Assembly: GCA_003168265.1 (NCBI GenBank)
Contig: PMSV01000012.1
Span: 1 to 64,000 of the forward strand
Source of the DNA: Chitinophagaceae bacterium
Lineage (GTDB): Bacteria; Bacteroidota; Bacteroidia; Chitinophagales; Chitinophagaceae
Reading direction: 5' to 3'
DNA length: 64,000 nt
Part shown: positions 60,934 through 64,000 of the stretch, in pieces
How the letters are laid out: each line of letters begins with the position of its first letter
How positions within the stretch are numbered: position 1 is the stretch's first letter
Position numbers and translations under genes: made by a program
Notes under the pieces: generated by a model
Database searches by the model: none
What the model saw: the letters and a program-made list of their open reading frames with translations, nothing else
Told to the model about the DNA's origin: nothing

Positions 60934-63828
60934 ATGAGAAGACTGATCTTCGTGGCCATTTTTTTTCTTGTATCCGGCCTGGGTTATTCACAAAACCTCA
61001 TTATGGGAAAAGTGATCGATTCCAAGACTGGGACACCTATCTCCGGCGCTTCGGTAAGGATCAAATCTGCCAAAAGAGGGACCACTACCAACAATGAAGG
61101 GGTATTTAAGATAACTGCAAACCCCGGTGACCTGCTTGAAGTCAGTTTTGTGGGATTCCTAAGCCAGTCATTCAAAGCAGAAGGAACGGATATCGCTATC
61201 AAACTTGAAGCGAATGTAACCGAACTCTCCGAGGTTGCCGTCATAGGAAGCCGTGGAGCGCCCCGTGTAAGAACAGAAAGCCCTGTACCTGTAGACATTA
61301 TAAAAGTAAATACGGTCGGTGAGACCACAGCTAAACCAGATCTTATGTCGCAGTTGAATATGGCTGTACCTTCTTTCAACTATAATAAACAAAGCGGAGC
61401 CGATGGCTCGGATGCCATTGACTTTGCCAGCCTACGGGGACTGGGTTATGATCAGACCCTGGTCCTGGTAAATGGGAAAAGGTATCATTTAGCAGCCTTC
61501 GTTAATGAATTCGGAACCCGCGGAAGAGGCAATTCCGGCACCGATCTCAATTCCATCCCCGAAGCCGCCATCGACCGCATAGAGATCCTGAGAGACGGCG
61601 CTTCTGCACAATACGGCTCTGATGCCATCGCTGGAGTCATCAATATCATTCTGAGAAAAGACATCAATAAACTGACTTTTGACGCAGGATATAGCGGTTA
61701 CTATGACCATACCTATAATACCCTGAACAATGTCGACCCCACGCAATACTATACAGGATCCCAGTTCGACGGGCAAACTTTCAAGGCCAATCTGGATTAT
61801 GGTATCGCGCTTGGTAAATCCGGCGGCTTTATTAATATAGGGGCCAGTTTCCTTACGGAAGGAAAGACTTTCCGCGCCCTTCCCGATACCAACTGGTCCA
61901 CCAATCCCAATTCCAAACTCGTTGCCCCATATATCGCACCCTATAGAAGAGCTTTCGGAGATGGATCTATTACTACCGGCGGAGCCATGTACAATCTGGA
62001 ACTGCCTATTGCAGGAACCCATACCACATTCTACTCCTTCGGCGGTTATAACCACAAGCATTCCAATGTATATGCATGGACCAGGAATTTCGCATCCAAT
62101 CCTCAGAAATTTCCGACTGATGCCAATGGCAATCTCATTTACGTACCGGGGATCATGAAAGTATTCGATCCGACCAAGGGAACCCTGGATACGGCCAATG
62201 TCTTCTATGATCCTCAGGAAGATGTCTACATTACCGATGTTACTTTCGCTGCAGGGATTCGTGGAACGATGAGCAACGGATGGGACTGGGACCTCAGCAA
62301 TTCTCTGGGATACAACGATTTCCATTTTTACGGCAACGAGACCTTCAACGCCACACTGCCCGAAGACGAGCAGGCCACCAAGAATCGTTTCAATGACGGG
62401 GGATTCAATTTCCTCCAGAATACAGCCAATCTCGATCTTAACAAGCTATTCCCCAATGTAGCGCAGGGTCTGACCCTTTCGTTCGGAGCCGAATTCCGCT
62501 ACGAAAGATACCAGATCTATGCGGGAGAGCCTGATTCCTATGGCTACAATGTTCCCGCGAAATACTATCCCATCGTAGGAGATTCGGTGGATGTTGCTTC
62601 CGGATCTGAAGGATTTCCCGGATTCCGGCCTACAGATGCAGTCATCGCACATCGAACCAATATCGGATTCTACGTTGATGCCGCCCTCGACGTGACCAAA
62701 GAATGGCTGCTTGATGCTGCTATTCGCTTAGAAGACTATTCCGACTTTGGTTTTGTTAATACCTACAAACTGGCCACCCGCTATAAGGTTACCAGCGATT
62801 TCAATCTGCGCGGTTCAGTGAGTACGGGTTTCCGCGCTCCTTCCCTTCAGCAGATCAATTTCAGCAATATCAACACCAATATTGTCAACAACGAACTCCA
62901 ATATGTCTGGCTCGCACCCAATACGAGTGCCGTAGCCAGGGCAGCCGGCATCCCTCCTTTAAAACAGGAAGAATCCATTAACGGAAGCCTGGGCTTTGCC
63001 TGGAAATTGGCCAGGAATTTCACTATCACGGTCGACGGTTACCTGGTTTACCTGAAAAACCGGGTGATCTTCTCAGGTCAATTCTCAGCAGCCCTTCCAC
63101 AACTGGCTCCCTATATGCCGACCAATATATCTCCCCCTGTCAACTCTGTTCAATTTTTCGCCAATGCGGTCAATACTACCAATACCGGCTTAGATGTCGT
63201 ATTGGATTACAGTAAAAAGATCGGAAGGAATAACCTGAAAATCCTTTTCGCAGGCAACCTCCAAAATATATCGATCAACAAGATCAATGTGCCTGGGCCA
63301 CTGAACGATAACTATTTCGATCAGCAAACCTTCTTTAGCACCCGTGAACAGGCCTTCCTCAAGGCCTCAGCTCCAAGGGCCAAGGCCTCACTCAATATAG
63401 AATATGATGTGAAAAAACTCGGCTTTGGTACCCATATCACCTATTTTGGCGAACTAAGCACTCAGGGATACGGATATGCAAGTGTCCCGGGAGCTGACCC
63501 CAATGGACCTGGCGGAGTCAATGTTTCGGCAGCCGGACTCGGTTATGATCCTTATGTGGAAAAAGACGACGGCAGCGGCGTGGTCCCCGAAGATTTCGTA
63601 TTCCATGGAAAAGTCACCACCGACCTTTATATCCAGTACAAAATGACAAAAAACATTTCCTGGGTTATTGGAGTAGATAACCTGTTCAACGTGCATCCGG
63701 ATATCTCGGCGACAGTAGGAGCTAAAAATGCCTCCTGGGGTGATAGCGAGTCCGGAGGTCCTTTCGATGCCGTTCAGATGGGCTATAACGGAACCAGACT
63801 ATTCGCCAAGTTTGCCTACCATTTCTAG
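60934..63828 (+). CDS. TonB-dependent receptor, SusC-like
   Basis: This 964-residue outer-membrane receptor has a signal peptide (LIFVAIFFLVSGLGYSQ) and an N-terminal carboxypeptidase-regulatory-like domain (residues 22-95; GKVIDSKTGTPISGASVRI). A plug domain follows (residues 115-240; LRGLGYDQTLVLVNGKRYH and IEILRDGASAQYGSDAIAGVINI), then a 22-strand barrel ending FAKFAYHF. It should import a large substrate using TonB energy. No SusD follows it within the window; the downstream terminator closes the gene. The substrate class is not evident. The ATG lies 296 bases after the upstream secreted-protein gene, and the intervening AT-rich DNA (60638-60933) shows no gene. Confidence 0.94.
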   Translation: MRRLIFVAIFFLVSGLGYSQNLIMGKVIDSKTGTPISGASVRIKSAKRGTTTNNEGVFKITANPGDLLEVSFVGFLSQSFKAEGTDIAIKLEANVTELSEVAVIGSRGAPRVRTESPVPVDIIKVNTVGETTAKPDLMSQLNMAVPSFNYNKQSGADGSDAIDFASLRGLGYDQTLVLVNGKRYHLAAFVNEFGTRGRGNSGTDLNSIPEAAIDRIEILRDGASAQYGSDAIAGVINIILRKDINKLTFDAGYSGYYDHTYNTLNNVDPTQYYTGSQFDGQTFKANLDYGIALGKSGGFINIGASFLTEGKTFRALPDTNWSTNPNSKLVAPYIAPYRRAFGDGSITTGGAMYNLELPIAGTHTTFYSFGGYNHKHSNVYAWTRNFASNPQKFPTDANGNLIYVPGIMKVFDPTKGTLDTANVFYDPQEDVYITDVTFAAGIRGTMSNGWDWDLSNSLGYNDFHFYGNETFNATLPEDEQATKNRFNDGGFNFLQNTANLDLNKLFPNVAQGLTLSFGAEFRYERYQIYAGEPDSYGYNVPAKYYPIVGDSVDVASGSEGFPGFRPTDAVIAHRTNIGFYVDAALDVTKEWLLDAAIRLEDYSDFGFVNTYKLATRYKVTSDFNLRGSVSTGFRAPSLQQINFSNINTNIVNNELQYVWLAPNTSAVARAAGIPPLKQEESINGSLGFAWKLARNFTITVDGYLVYLKNRVIFSGQFSAALPQLAPYMPTNISPPVNSVQFFANAVNTTNTGLDVVLDYSKKIGRNNLKILFAGNLQNISINKINVPGPLNDNYFDQQTFFSTREQAFLKASAPRAKASLNIEYDVKKLGFGTHITYFGELSTQGYGYASVPGADPNGPGGVNVSAAGLGYDPYVEKDDGSGVVPEDFVFHGKVTTDLYIQYKMTKNISWVIGVDNLFNVHPDISATVGAKNASWGDSESGGPFDAVQMGYNGTRLFAKFAYHF

Positions 63829-63856
63829 AAATCGGATTTTTTTTATATTCATATGG

Positions 63857-63880
63857 CCACGCCTTCGGCGTGGTTTTTTA
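63857..63880 (+). terminator. Strong intrinsic terminator after the TonB receptor
   Basis: A 7-bp GC-rich stem (CCACGCC at 63857-63863 and GGCGTGG at 63867-63873) has a 3-base TTC loop and is followed by six T bases. It lies 29 bases after the stop codon. The final 120 bases of the window hold no gene that I can support. Confidence 0.85.
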
Positions 63881-64000
63881 TTTACCGGTTATAAAACGGC
63901 GTTCGTCTATTGAAAGGCTAAAACAGGGTGCTATTCCATGTTTTTATATATTTTAATAGAAAGAAACTATAGTTTTGATTTGGTAGTATGCGAGTATTGA

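Overview
The window looks like a chromosomal piece of a Bacteroidota bacterium, most likely from the Chitinophagales/Chitinophagaceae. Supporting signs are a secreted protein ending in a type IX secretion (T9SS) sorting domain, a SusC-type TonB-dependent receptor with an N-terminal carboxypeptidase-regulatory-like domain, a LytS/LytTR pair, a DUF4421 protein, two GH3 glycosidases, and the rpmB-rpmG-DUF4295-ftsY block typical of the phylum. No rRNA, tRNA, CRISPR array, transposase or prophage was found. The genus assignment is inference.

Region 1-7217 is AT-richer and full of decayed genes. It holds a GNAT-toxin-like acetyltransferase with a stop and a frameshift, an intact ferritin, a scrap of a DUF5615 (PIN-like) protein, a T9SS surface protein, an outer-membrane barrel gene with two in-frame stops, an intact methyltransferase, a small lipoprotein and a frameshifted clan-AA aspartic protease.

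Region 7281-14026 is a long minus-strand run. Its core is a GntP-family transporter, a RidA protein, a D-threonine-aldolase/D-serine-dehydratase-like PLP enzyme and an M19 dipeptidase, which reads as a D-amino-acid salvage operon. A Bcr/CflA exporter, a DUF4421 protein and a single-domain response regulator lie upstream. Region 14132-24275 has a DDAH-like enzyme, an ECF sigma/anti-sigma operon that ends in a lipoprotein with about nine 34-36 residue repeats, a mycofactocin-type SDR overlapping an AhpD-like protein, DoxX, gamma-glutamyltransferase, and two tandem AhpD-like paralogues.

Region 24267-39909 is mostly metabolism: rpiA, M28 peptidase, APC permease, a class V aminotransferase, trhO, PH/SHOCT membrane protein, ThuA, DinB, an MBL hydrolase, MFS, GMC oxidoreductase, Tat-exported sugar isomerase, VOC protein and zinc alcohol dehydrogenase. 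Region 40023-47169 holds a LytS/LytTR two-component pair, two GH3 glycosidases and another Tat-exported sugar isomerase, probably a saccharide-use locus without a SusC/SusD pair.

Region 47225-52715 contains a TonB-receptor C-terminal scrap, a small unknown protein, an S51 peptidase, a GT-C-like membrane protein, an acyltransferase and a secreted three-repeat (beta-trefoil-like) protein. Region 52782-60637 is housekeeping: ftsY, ribosomal proteins L33 and L28, DUF4295, ppk1, ppx, a Tat-exported aminotransferase and panB. The window closes with a TonB-dependent receptor and a strong terminator.
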